From assembly GCA_003646995.1 (NCBI GenBank), contig QMLZ01000157.1, positions 1 to 6,797 of the forward strand: 6,797 nucleotides of DNA, in the 5' to 3' direction. The translations under genes and the position numbers were made by a program. Shown here in pieces: positions 1 through 5,620 of the stretch (position 1 is the stretch's first letter; every line of letters starts with the position of its first letter). Origin of the DNA: Deltaproteobacteria bacterium (lineage in GTDB: Bacteria > Desulfobacterota > DSM-4660 > Desulfatiglandales > Desulfatiglandaceae). Below the pieces are notes generated by a model. That model saw only the letters and a program-made list of their open reading frames with translations, ran no database searches and was not told the DNA's origin.

Positions 1-1378
1 AAGGGGCGGCAGGAAGAGGTAGATTGGCATAAAAGTGAATAAGTTGCATCCTTCTTAAGGATCCGGCAATCTTTACCTCCTTGACACCCATTTGTTGATT
101 TGCAATGAACTCTCCCACCTTGCGCAATATAATATTTTTGTCCTCTCCGGCCCTTCTCTCCTTGTATATCCCGGGGACCAAGACCACTGCTGCGAACAAC
201 AAAAGGCTTACTTGCTCTTTCCAACCAAATTTTCTTTTCATAAATTTGGTCAAATTTTCAATCCCAAATCCCGTGACCACCAGCAGTGGCATCAAAAACA
301 GGGCTATAAACCTGCTTTCCATTGCCCAGCCACTCAAGATCTGCACATAGAGGGCAAAAAAGGCCATTGCCCCAAGCAATAACAGGTATGCAAGCTCTTT
401 TTGCTCTCTAAGCGCTTTCCGTATTAAAGGCAAACCAAAAACAAAAAATATAAATGCTGGCCAAAAGAAGCCCCTCTTTATCTGATTCATCACGCTGAAA
501 AGGGCTATCAACCAGATTAAATTCCGGGTCCTCATGAAAAAATGCATCATGGAGTAACCACCCGGCCTATGGCTCCAATGATCTATAAGCTGGCCTAGAT
601 GCCCCCTTACAACATTGTACGACGAAAGGGCACCTGTGGCCTTGCCGAGTACCCTGGAAAGGCCCATAAGCCTAAACTCTGCCTGCCCCATGACCAGTAG
701 TAAACCAATGCTCAATACAGCCGCACTAACTATCGGTGCCGCAAAACAAACGAGTTCTCTCCATCTAAATGGTCTGTAAAAAAGGAGAAAAATAATCGTC
801 CCAGTTATGTATACAACTGCCTCGATCCTTGCCCAGGAGGCCACAAGTAGGCTGGCGCTGCTCAGAATCATCCATCCGGGCTTTTTCTCTTTTAGACTGA
901 GCACAAACAGCAATATCCCCAGGGATGCGAAAAACCAGTAAACAGGATCCCTCTCTAAACTGTAACTTCCTACAACATAAGTTGGATTGACAGCTAGGGT
1001 TAGGATGCAAAAGGCCGCAGCGGACCTGCCCACAAATTGCCTCACGAGCCAGAAAAGAGGTAACATGGTAAGGGTCCCGAAAAAGAGCGAAACCCCTTTG
1101 GCCGCAATAATCCAGTTGTTCAGCATGAATTTGGCCAAATAAATGAGTATGGGGTAAATGGATAAATAAGAATAGCAGGCTAATAACTGGTCTCTAAGAC
1201 CATACCATAGCGCCTTGGCCTGTTGTATATATAAGGCACCATCAGGATTTATCACCGGCGCATAAATGAAGCCGTGGAGCCTAAAGGCTAATCCTATAGC
1301 CAAGACAATCCACAGCTCAACAGGCAATTGCAAAATCCCTTTCTTGCCAAATAGGGAGTGATTACTGGAGTGTCCCAT
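1..1378 (-). CDS. GT-C family membrane glycosyltransferase (PMT/ArnT-like), C-terminus cut by window edge
   Basis: The frame is open from an ATG at 1378 to the left edge: 459 codons, no stop seen, so the C-terminus is missing. The start has a good ribosome site (AAGGA, 5 nt upstream). The protein is very hydrophobic, with many probable membrane spans (roughly residues 20-38, 70-85, 92-114, 120-137, 145-162, 170-200, 208-230, 286-298, 304-318, 328-346, 356-372, 388-403). After the first span lies a periplasmic loop with an acidic residue, NPDGALYIQQAKAL (45-58), followed by LERDP (141-145) and SWARIEA (181-187). These resemble the acidic loop and R-x-E signatures of GT-C enzymes of the PMT_2/ArnT type, which move a sugar from a polyprenyl-phosphate donor on the periplasmic face. 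The acceptor (lipid A, glycan or protein) cannot be read from the sequence. It follows the Trm112-like gene by 51 nt on the same strand and is probably cotranscribed. I am confident of a GT-C membrane protein, less so of the subfamily. Confidence 0.8.
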   Translation of the reverse strand, partial: MGHSSNHSLFGKKGILQLPVELWIVLAIGLAFRLHGFIYAPVINPDGALYIQQAKALWYGLRDQLLACYSYLSIYPILIYLAKFMLNNWIIAAKGVSLFFGTLTMLPLFWLVRQFVGRSAAAFCILTLAVNPTYVVGSYSLERDPVYWFFASLGILLFVLSLKEKKPGWMILSSASLLVASWARIEAVVYITGTIIFLLFYRPFRWRELVCFAAPIVSAAVLSIGLLLVMGQAEFRLMGLSRVLGKATGALSSYNVVRGHLGQLIDHWSHRPGGYSMMHFFMRTRNLIWLIALFSVMNQIKRGFFWPAFIFFVFGLPLIRKALREQKELAYLLLLGAMAFFALYVQILSGWAMESRFIALFLMPLLVVTGFGIENLTKFMKRKFGWKEQVSLLLFAAVVLVPGIYKERRAGEDKNIILRKVGEFIANQQMGVKEVKIAGSLRRMQLIHFYANLPLPAAP

Positions 1379-1383
1379 AACTA

Positions 1384-1388
1384 TCCTT
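1384..1388 (-). promoter_or_regulatory. Ribosome binding site of the GT-C gene
   Basis: AAGGA sits 5 nt before the ATG at 1378. It supports this start over any internal one, and it lies in the 51-nt gap after the Trm112-like stop, so the membrane protein has its own initiation signal rather than relying on overlap. Confidence 0.6.
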
Positions 1389-1429
1389 AATGATTCTACA
1401 GGGAGCAGTCGTCCTTATGGGCTTTTATA

Positions 1430-1609
1430 TTAGGATTGAGCCTCTAATGGCTTTGCCTCATCAACTAGCATAACGGGTATACCGTCTCTTATTTCATATA
1501 ACAATTTGCATGACTCACATATAAGTCCGTCCTGGGCATCATTTAGCCTTAGATCTCCTTTACATTTTGGGCAGGCAAGAATCTCCAGCAATTCCTTACT
1601 GATGGCCAT
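1430..1609 (-). CDS. Trm112/YcaR-like small zinc-ribbon protein (UPF0434 type), 59 aa
   Basis: The 59-codon frame begins with ATG at 1609 and ends with TAA at 1432-1430. It reads MAISKELLEILACPKCKGDL at its start, then a second cysteine pair C-x2-C (C31, C34) after the first (C13, C16), then YEIRDGIPVML (38-48). This is the whole Trm112/YcaR family pattern at its normal length of about 60 residues. Family members are small zinc-ribbon proteins; eukaryotic Trm112 activates methyltransferases, while the bacterial role is poorly defined. In E. coli the homologue ycaR lies next to lpxK and kdsB, and here too it is close to lipid A genes, although it is separated from lpxK and read divergently from the acyltransferase. 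The start is fixed by an excellent ribosome site (AGGAGGGG, 1621-1614). The identification is firm; the cellular job is not. Confidence 0.92.
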   Translation of the reverse strand: MAISKELLEILACPKCKGDLRLNDAQDGLICESCKLLYEIRDGIPVMLVDEAKPLEAQS

Positions 1610-1613
1610 TTTA

Positions 1614-1621
1614 CCCCTCCT
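1614..1621 (-). promoter_or_regulatory. Strong ribosome binding site of the Trm112-like gene
   Basis: AGGAGGGG lies with its AGGAGG core 6 nt from the ATG at 1609. It is the best Shine-Dalgarno match in the window and helps show that this very short frame is a real gene. Confidence 0.8.
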
Positions 1622-1651
1622 ATTAACAATCTTTTTCGTTTAGTGTTGATT

Positions 1652-1680
1652 CTTTTATTTCATTTTCATATTCATTGCAA
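1652..1680 (-). promoter_or_regulatory. Possible promoter for the Trm112-like/GT-C pair
   Basis: On the minus strand TTGCAA (1680-1675) is followed after 17 nt by TAAAAG (1657-1652), a weak sigma70-like pair. It would give a leader of about 35 nt before the Trm112-like ATG. A promoter is expected here because nothing on the minus strand lies upstream, but the match to consensus is modest. The -35 element falls inside the palindrome at 1669-1687. Confidence 0.3.
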
Positions 1681-1687
1681 ATGAATA
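1669..1687. repeat. Perfect AT-rich palindrome, possible operator
   Basis: TATTCATT (1669-1676) and AATGAATA (1680-1687) are perfect inverted copies separated by GCA. The site lies in the divergent gap, 60 nt ahead of the Trm112-like start, and overlaps the candidate -35 element. Its size and symmetry suit a dimeric repressor. No regulator gene is present in the window, so the operator role is inference; chance formation in AT-rich DNA is possible. Confidence 0.35.
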
Positions 1688-1712
1688 AAGCGTGTGTTAA
1701 ATTGATTTGTTT

Positions 1713-1962
1713 ATGAACTATGAATTTTCAGGAATATACTTCGCGATGAAATGTCAACCTGTTTGATACAGTCCAAAGTAATGTTAACGGGGTACAGAAT
1801 GTGATTCAAGCCGCTATACGGCTTTCTGTTGCAGGTTTGGTAATGTGTTGGGCTCTTGTGGATGAGTAATCCCCAGAGATCATTGTTGGAATGATGGAAA
1901 AGGCATTGAAATACAAAGAAAATATCTCAGAGAGAAAAATCTTTTGGGGGGTTAAGTGGTAA
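1713..1962 (+). pseudogene. Decayed remnant of a CapD/FlaA1/PseB-type nucleotide-sugar dehydratase/epimerase gene
   Basis: Family motifs occur here in the right order but in alternating plus-strand frames. Segment 1 (1713-1757) reads MNYEFSGIYFAMKCQ, resembling the GVDYVFHAAAMKQVP region. Segment 2 (about 1750-1818) reads NVNLFDTVQSN then VNGVQNVIQAAI, matching the family's E(Y/F)NPFEAVKTN then V-x-G-(A/T)-QNVI-x-AAI. Segment 3 (1824-1874), back in the first frame, reads FCCRFGNVLGSCG-stop-VIP, matching the signature R(Y/F)GNV(L/M)(A/G)SRGSVIP with Arg to Cys and Ser to stop, each one base away. About 60 codons that normally hold the STDKA and YGATK catalytic region are missing between segments 2 and 3. 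A weaker last part (1870-1959, EIIVGMMEKALKYKEN) may be the SLEDAVDLVLYAL helix. Intact members make nucleotide sugars for O-antigen, capsule or flagellin glycans. This copy has stops, frame changes, no catalytic core and no full start or end, so it cannot encode the enzyme. Confidence 0.72.
1808..1824 (+). repeat. Small perfect inverted repeat at the pseudogene deletion junction
   Basis: AAGCCG (1808-1813) and CGGCTT (1819-1824) form a 6-bp stem with a 5-nt loop. It lies where the remnant passes from its AAI segment to its FCCRFGN segment, so it may mark the deletion endpoint. The following bases (TCTGTT) are only mildly T-rich, so I do not call it a terminator. Confidence 0.4.
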
Positions 1963-2937
1963 ATGCCAACGCCCGATAACCCCAGCATCTTGGCCCGCCT
2001 TGCTTATCATCTTGTCTTAGCATATTCCTCGCTATGTCGCCGGCTCCCCCAAAGAGGGCTGGCTGCCCTTGGCACATTTTTCGGAACCCTAGGCCATTTT
2101 CTAGATGTACGCCATAGAAGAACTATCATCCGCAATCTCGCATTTGCCTATGGCAAAAGCCGTGATAGCACGCAGATCAGGCGGCTTGCGTTAAGGAACT
2201 TTCAACAGTTTGCAATAACAGCTCATGAATGGATGTGCTTAAAAGACCCAGACTTTGAGCAACTAGAGGCCCAGGTAACTGTTAAGGGGCTCGAAAATCT
2301 CAAGATGGCTAAGGCCCATGGACGCTCAGTGATACTTGTTGGCGCCCATTTTGGCAATTGGGAATATGGTCATATCTATTATGCCAGGAAGATAAATCGG
2401 CTAAATTTCATTGTCCGGGCCATTGAAAATCCCTTTCTAGAACGTGAAAGGGTAAGGTACAATACCAAGGCTGGTGTCAACATACTTTACAAGCATAATG
2501 GGCTTAGGGCGGCAATAAGAGGACTGAAAAAGGGTGAAGACCTTGTAATATTTGTTGACAGAAACACAAATCTCAAGGAAGGCATTCCATGTCTATTTTT
2601 CGGGAAAAGGGCCCCCACCTTAACCATAGCTGTACAGCTAGCTGATAGGCTGAATTTGCCATTAGTCCCCATGTTTACTGTGAGGAAAAGATCTGGTAAA
2701 GGTCATGAATTGATTTTTTTACCACCAATTGAACTTGAGGGAGGCCAGGGGCACAGGCTTGAGCAAGACGTCCAAAAGCTCTGTGACACAGTGGAAACAA
2801 TGGTTAGGGATTACCCGGACCACTGGATATGGTTTCACAAGCGGTGGAAGCACTTTTACCCCGAGCTCTATCCTGAGGACATGGCTAGAAGAGAGCGCAG
2901 GAGATCAAAGCGCAGGAAGGCTAAACATGCTCATTAA
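1963..2937 (+). CDS. lpxL: Lipid A biosynthesis late acyltransferase, LpxL/HtrB family
   Basis: This 324-residue protein has the normal length of the family, which adds a secondary acyl chain from acyl-ACP to Kdo2-lipid A (or its precursor) at the inner membrane. An N-terminal hydrophobic stretch (about 10-48) could anchor it. The catalytic HX4E motif is in GAHFGNWE (H129, E134). It is followed by the acceptor region with FVDRN (197-201), FFGKRAPT (212-219), LPLVPMF (232-238), and near the end the family block WIWFHKRW (288-295). The C-terminal tail (308-320) is unusually rich in Arg and Lys. The ATG directly follows an in-frame TAA (1960-1962); AAGTGG or the G-run about 8-20 nt upstream could serve as ribosome site. 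It runs opposite to the neighbouring LPS operon and overlaps the 3' end of waaC by 17 bp. The family is clear; which acyl position it fills (LpxL, LpxM or similar) is not, so the symbol is by family. Confidence 0.88.
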   Translation: MPTPDNPSILARLAYHLVLAYSSLCRRLPQRGLAALGTFFGTLGHFLDVRHRRTIIRNLAFAYGKSRDSTQIRRLALRNFQQFAITAHEWMCLKDPDFEQLEAQVTVKGLENLKMAKAHGRSVILVGAHFGNWEYGHIYYARKINRLNFIVRAIENPFLERERVRYNTKAGVNILYKHNGLRAAIRGLKKGEDLVIFVDRNTNLKEGIPCLFFGKRAPTLTIAVQLADRLNLPLVPMFTVRKRSGKGHELIFLPPIELEGGQGHRLEQDVQKLCDTVETMVRDYPDHWIWFHKRWKHFYPELYPEDMARRERRRSKRRKAKHAH

Positions 2938-3982
2938 GGGTTTTACTCAGGGCAGTAAAAACTTGATCTACGGTGATTTCGTTCATACATCTAATATTAT
3001 CACATTGTTTCCTGAAGCAGGGACTACACTCTAATCCACTGCTGATAATTCTATGGCCATTTCCATAAGGCCCTGTCCTGCGTGGATCTGTTGGTCCAAA
3101 AAGTGCTATCACAGGGCATTTCATGGCTGCAGCTATGTGCATGGGGCCGGTATCGGTAGTTACTGTTGCCGCTGATATTTTATATAGGTAAGCAAGTTCC
3201 TTTAGGGATGTCGCTCCTGCGGAATTTATTCCAGGTGTTCGCATCATGTTGCATATCTGTTGTAAATAACTATAGTCACCCCTGGCACCAGTAAAAACGA
3301 CCCTGTAACTCAGTTCATCTTGGATCTTGTCCGCCAGCAATGCGAAAAACTCTGGTCTCCAAAGCTTAGTCTTCCATCGTGCAACAGGATTGATTACCAC
3401 CACATGTCCTTTCTGCACACCATAATGGCGGAGCAGCTCATCAACATGGCTAATTTCTCTTTCTCCGTACGGTATAAAGCCCTCCCAGTCCTCATTGCCG
3501 CATCCCAGGTGCTTACATAGTTCAAGGTACCTATCAATGGCGTGTTGATTGTAATTGACTTTAAACGGCCTCTTGGTCAAAAACATCCACGAGGCTTCTC
3601 TTGTTCCACTCATCCCTACCTTATGCGTTCCCCTTGCTATAAGAGCCACTAAGCCACTTCTTAAGAGCCCTTGAAAATCGATAATCAGATCATAGTCCCG
3701 GTTCCTCACCTGGACGAGAAATTCCTTAATTTCCTTGGCAACCTCTCGTACCTTCTTGCCTCTTGCAATGTTTCTAGCCCATTTCTTGCGCCTTGAGACA
3801 ATTACCCGGTTCAGGTCTTTATGCCCTAGCACAATCTGAGCGGATTCATCCTCTACAACCCAATCAATACGAGCACGCGGATAGGTCTTTCTTAAAACCT
3901 CCAAGGCAGGAATTGTGTGGACCACATCACCTATTGAACTGAGTTTAATTATTAAGATCGAGCGGGGCCATTGTTGTTTCAT
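2921..3982 (-). CDS. waaC: ADP-heptose:LPS heptosyltransferase I (GT9)
   Basis: This 353-residue cytoplasmic GT9 enzyme most likely transfers the first L-glycero-D-manno-heptose from ADP-heptose to the inner Kdo. The N-terminal signature KLSSIGDVVHTIPAL (13-27, Asp19) is typical of WaaC, as opposed to the RAPNWIGD form of WaaF next door. IDFQGLLRSG (101-110) closes the acceptor half. The donor-binding half has INPVARWKTKLWRP (197-210), TDTGPMHIAAA (276-286) and FGPTDPRRTGPYG (295-307). A cysteine cluster (C319, C322, C327, C332) lies near the C-terminus. The ATG follows the gmhB stop by 11 nt, with AAGG close upstream. It is the last gene of the minus-strand run, and its TAG lies inside the 3' end of the convergent acyltransferase gene. 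GT9 membership is certain; heptosyltransferase I is the best reading from the motif and the neighbours. Confidence 0.88.
   Translation of the reverse strand: MKQQWPRSILIIKLSSIGDVVHTIPALEVLRKTYPRARIDWVVEDESAQIVLGHKDLNRVIVSRRKKWARNIARGKKVREVAKEIKEFLVQVRNRDYDLIIDFQGLLRSGLVALIARGTHKVGMSGTREASWMFLTKRPFKVNYNQHAIDRYLELCKHLGCGNEDWEGFIPYGEREISHVDELLRHYGVQKGHVVVINPVARWKTKLWRPEFFALLADKIQDELSYRVVFTGARGDYSYLQQICNMMRTPGINSAGATSLKELAYLYKISAATVTTDTGPMHIAAAMKCPVIALFGPTDPRRTGPYGNGHRIISSGLECSPCFRKQCDNIRCMNEITVDQVFTALSKTLNEHV
2941..2960. repeat. Inverted repeat just past the acyltransferase stop, inside the waaC 3' end
   Basis: TTTTACT (2941-2947) and AGTAAAA (2954-2960) are perfect inverted copies around a 6-nt loop, 3 nt after the acyltransferase TAA. 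It is the only stem-loop I see near the convergent junction and could slow transcription from either side. The stem is AT-rich and lacks a T-run on both strands, so it is a poor intrinsic terminator. Confidence 0.25.
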
Positions 3983-3993
3983 AGGCCTTTACC

Positions 3994-4560
3994 CTAATTT
4001 TCTAATATAAAGCAAACTGCATCGAATAACCCATCAGCTATGTGATTGGGGGTAATTCCCTTTCTAGGCAATACATATTCAATTTCGCCTAATCCGTAAC
4101 CGGTCTTGACCAATATGGATTTTATTCCTGCCCGCTTGGCCATTTCTATATCACTAACTGTATCCCCTATTACCCATGAGTTAGTAATATCTATTGCGAA
4201 TTTCTTTCTGGCCATGTCAATTAGGCCAGTGTTTGGTTTTCTACACTTGCAGGTTACGGCATACCTGTTAATCACACCCGAAGGATAATGGGGACAAAAA
4301 AATATCCCGTCAATCTTCGCACCTTTTTGGAGAAGAGAATCCTCCATGCGTCTGTGGATCTCATAAACCAATTCTATTGGAAAATATCCCCTTGCGACCC
4401 CCGATTGATTGGTCACAACAAAAACCAAATATCCATTTTCATTCAAAAGCCTTATAGCCTCAGCCACCCGGGGCAACAGAATAAACCTACTGGGATGATT
4501 CACGTATCCCATCTGCTCGTTTATTGTTCCATCCCTGTCAATAAATACAGCTGGTTTCAC
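3994..4560 (-). CDS. gmhB: D-glycero-D-manno-heptose 1,7-bisphosphate 7-phosphatase (HAD family)
   Basis: The enzyme removes the 7-phosphate of heptose 1,7-bisphosphate in the cytoplasm, on the way to ADP-heptose used by the two flanking heptosyltransferases. Counted from the GTG at 4560 it has 188 residues, usual for GmhB. It shows HAD motif I DRDGT (8-12, nucleophile Asp8, acid/base Asp10), motif II TNQSG (50-54), the GmhB zinc loop with C89, H91, C104 and C106 followed by RKP, and motif IV GDTVSD (132-137). This zinc loop separates GmhB from other small HAD phosphatases. I chose the GTG because it overlaps the waaF stop as GTGA, has AGAGG 7 nt upstream, and places VKPAVFIDRDGT at the N-terminus. 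An ATG at 4599 would add 13 residues unlike the family, with poor ribosome-site spacing. Confidence 0.9.
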   Translation of the reverse strand: MKPAVFIDRDGTINEQMGYVNHPSRFILLPRVAEAIRLLNENGYLVFVVTNQSGVARGYFPIELVYEIHRRMEDSLLQKGAKIDGIFFCPHYPSGVINRYAVTCKCRKPNTGLIDMARKKFAIDITNSWVIGDTVSDIEMAKRAGIKSILVKTGYGLGEIEYVLPRKGITPNHIADGLFDAVCFILEN

Positions 4561-5612
4561 TGATACACCTCTTCTCGCAGTTTCACCAATTCTAACCATA
4601 CCTCATTTGGTGTAACAGACAGCATGCAACTGAAATCCTTTGGACAGGTCTGTTTCAAGCAGGGTGCACAATCCATGTTATGACAAATCACTCTTGCTTT
4701 TGCGCTGCGGGGACCTGTAGCTATAGGATCAGTAGAGCCAAAAATTGCAACAGTCGGAATATCCAGGGCAGCAGCAACATGCATGAGTCCTGAATCGTTA
4801 GTTATAAAAAAATCGCAAATACTCAACAACCCTATCGCTTCCTTCAGTGACGTTTCACCGCACAAATTAAGGGCCGATTGCCTCATGGACTGCTGAACTC
4901 TGTTACCTATCGGTCTTTCCATTGCGCTCCCGAAAATTAATATATTCGCGTTCCAATTCTCAACTGCAAGGTCAGCAACCTGGGCGAATCTATCAGCAGG
5001 CCACCTTTTTGCCTCCCCATATATGGCACCTGGGGCAAGGCCCACTGTAATTCTCTCTGAATCCAATCGGCGTTCTGAGAGAAACTGGTGAGCCTTTTCT
5101 ATTTGGTTCTCAGACAAAGATAATTTGGGCTCCGTAGAGGGGATCTCCAGTCCAATGGCCCGTAGAAGGTTCAAATAGTAGTCCACCTGGTGGAGACCAT
5201 GGACACCGGTTTTTTGCCTTGGAATCCCGTGGGTAAGGAGAATTCTGCGGCCATCAGTGGAGTAACCTATTCGTTGTTTCACTTTGCCTAGCCAGACAAG
5301 TAGTGCCGCTTCAAAGGCGTTTTGGAACAATACGGCCATGTCATAGCCGGCCTCCCTGATATGCTTGGACATCTGGAGGGTTGATTTCGTTCGAGCCAGT
5401 GGACCACTATCTGGATCATAGGGCAGGATTTCGTCTACGCTGGCATTGGTATCAAGGAGATCCACAACCCAAGGCTTGGCTACAACAGCCAGCCAGGCAG
5501 AAGGAAAATTGGACTTGAGGCCCTCTAGGGCCGGGATTGACATTACAACATCGCCTATCCAATTTGGTGCTCGGACAATGATCTTGTGTATCTTTGACTT
5601 CTCAATTGCCAC
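4557..5612 (-). CDS. waaF: ADP-heptose:LPS heptosyltransferase II (GT9)
   Basis: This 351-residue cytoplasmic GT9 enzyme adds the second heptose to the first heptose of the LPS inner core. It opens with the WaaF signature RAPNWIGDVVMSIPALEGL (14-32, Asp21). It carries the diagnostic GAIYGEAKRWP (195-205), then TNDSGLMHVAAA (271-282) and FGSTDP (291-296), which belong to the ADP-heptose half. A four-cysteine cluster (C315, C318, C323, C329) near the C-terminus matches one in the waaC product. The start is a GTG 8 nt after the lpxK stop; no in-frame ATG exists before the RAPNWIGD motif. The nearest strong ribosome site, AAGGAG, is 17 nt upstream inside the end of lpxK, so translation may be coupled to lpxK. 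The stop TGA overlaps the proposed gmhB GTG. Confidence 0.93.
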   Translation of the reverse strand: MAIEKSKIHKIIVRAPNWIGDVVMSIPALEGLKSNFPSAWLAVVAKPWVVDLLDTNASVDEILPYDPDSGPLARTKSTLQMSKHIREAGYDMAVLFQNAFEAALLVWLGKVKQRIGYSTDGRRILLTHGIPRQKTGVHGLHQVDYYLNLLRAIGLEIPSTEPKLSLSENQIEKAHQFLSERRLDSERITVGLAPGAIYGEAKRWPADRFAQVADLAVENWNANILIFGSAMERPIGNRVQQSMRQSALNLCGETSLKEAIGLLSICDFFITNDSGLMHVAAALDIPTVAIFGSTDPIATGPRSAKARVICHNMDCAPCLKQTCPKDFSCMLSVTPNEVWLELVKLREEVYQ

Positions 5613-5620
5613 CTTGATTG

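Noticed and set aside
92..382. Plus-strand open frame of 96 codons
   Set aside because: It lies wholly opposite the GT-C membrane protein gene, has no ribosome site or recognisable motif, and reads as the antisense of a hydrophobic coding region.
765..1010. Minus-strand open frame of 81 codons, cysteine-rich
   Set aside because: It is an alternative frame inside the GT-C gene on the same strand. The true frame shows membrane spans and family motifs; this one does not.
1808..1824. Stem-loop considered as an intrinsic terminator
   Set aside because: The stem is only 6 bp, the following bases are not a proper T-run, and no intact plus-strand gene ends there.
1801..1869. Short plus-strand frame from a GTG that might be a small membrane peptide
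   Set aside because: It is open well upstream (to 1750) and its residues match the QNVI-x-AAI segment of the decayed dehydratase, so it is better explained as a pseudogene piece.
1806..1988. Minus-strand open frame of 60 codons across the divergent gap and the acyltransferase start
   Set aside because: It overlaps the acyltransferase N-terminus and the pseudogene on the opposite strand, and shows no family pattern or ribosome site.
2941..2960. AT-rich inverted repeat considered as a bidirectional terminator
   Set aside because: There is no T-tract on either strand and the stem has only two G-C pairs, so it is listed as a repeat with low confidence.
2729..3034. Plus-strand open frame of 101 codons
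   Set aside because: It is an out-of-frame reading of the acyltransferase 3' end continued antisense to waaC; neither half has a recognisable domain.
4106..4563. Two adjacent plus-strand open frames (60 and 91 codons)
   Set aside because: Both are antisense to gmhB, which has complete HAD and zinc-loop motifs. They lack ribosome sites and family features.
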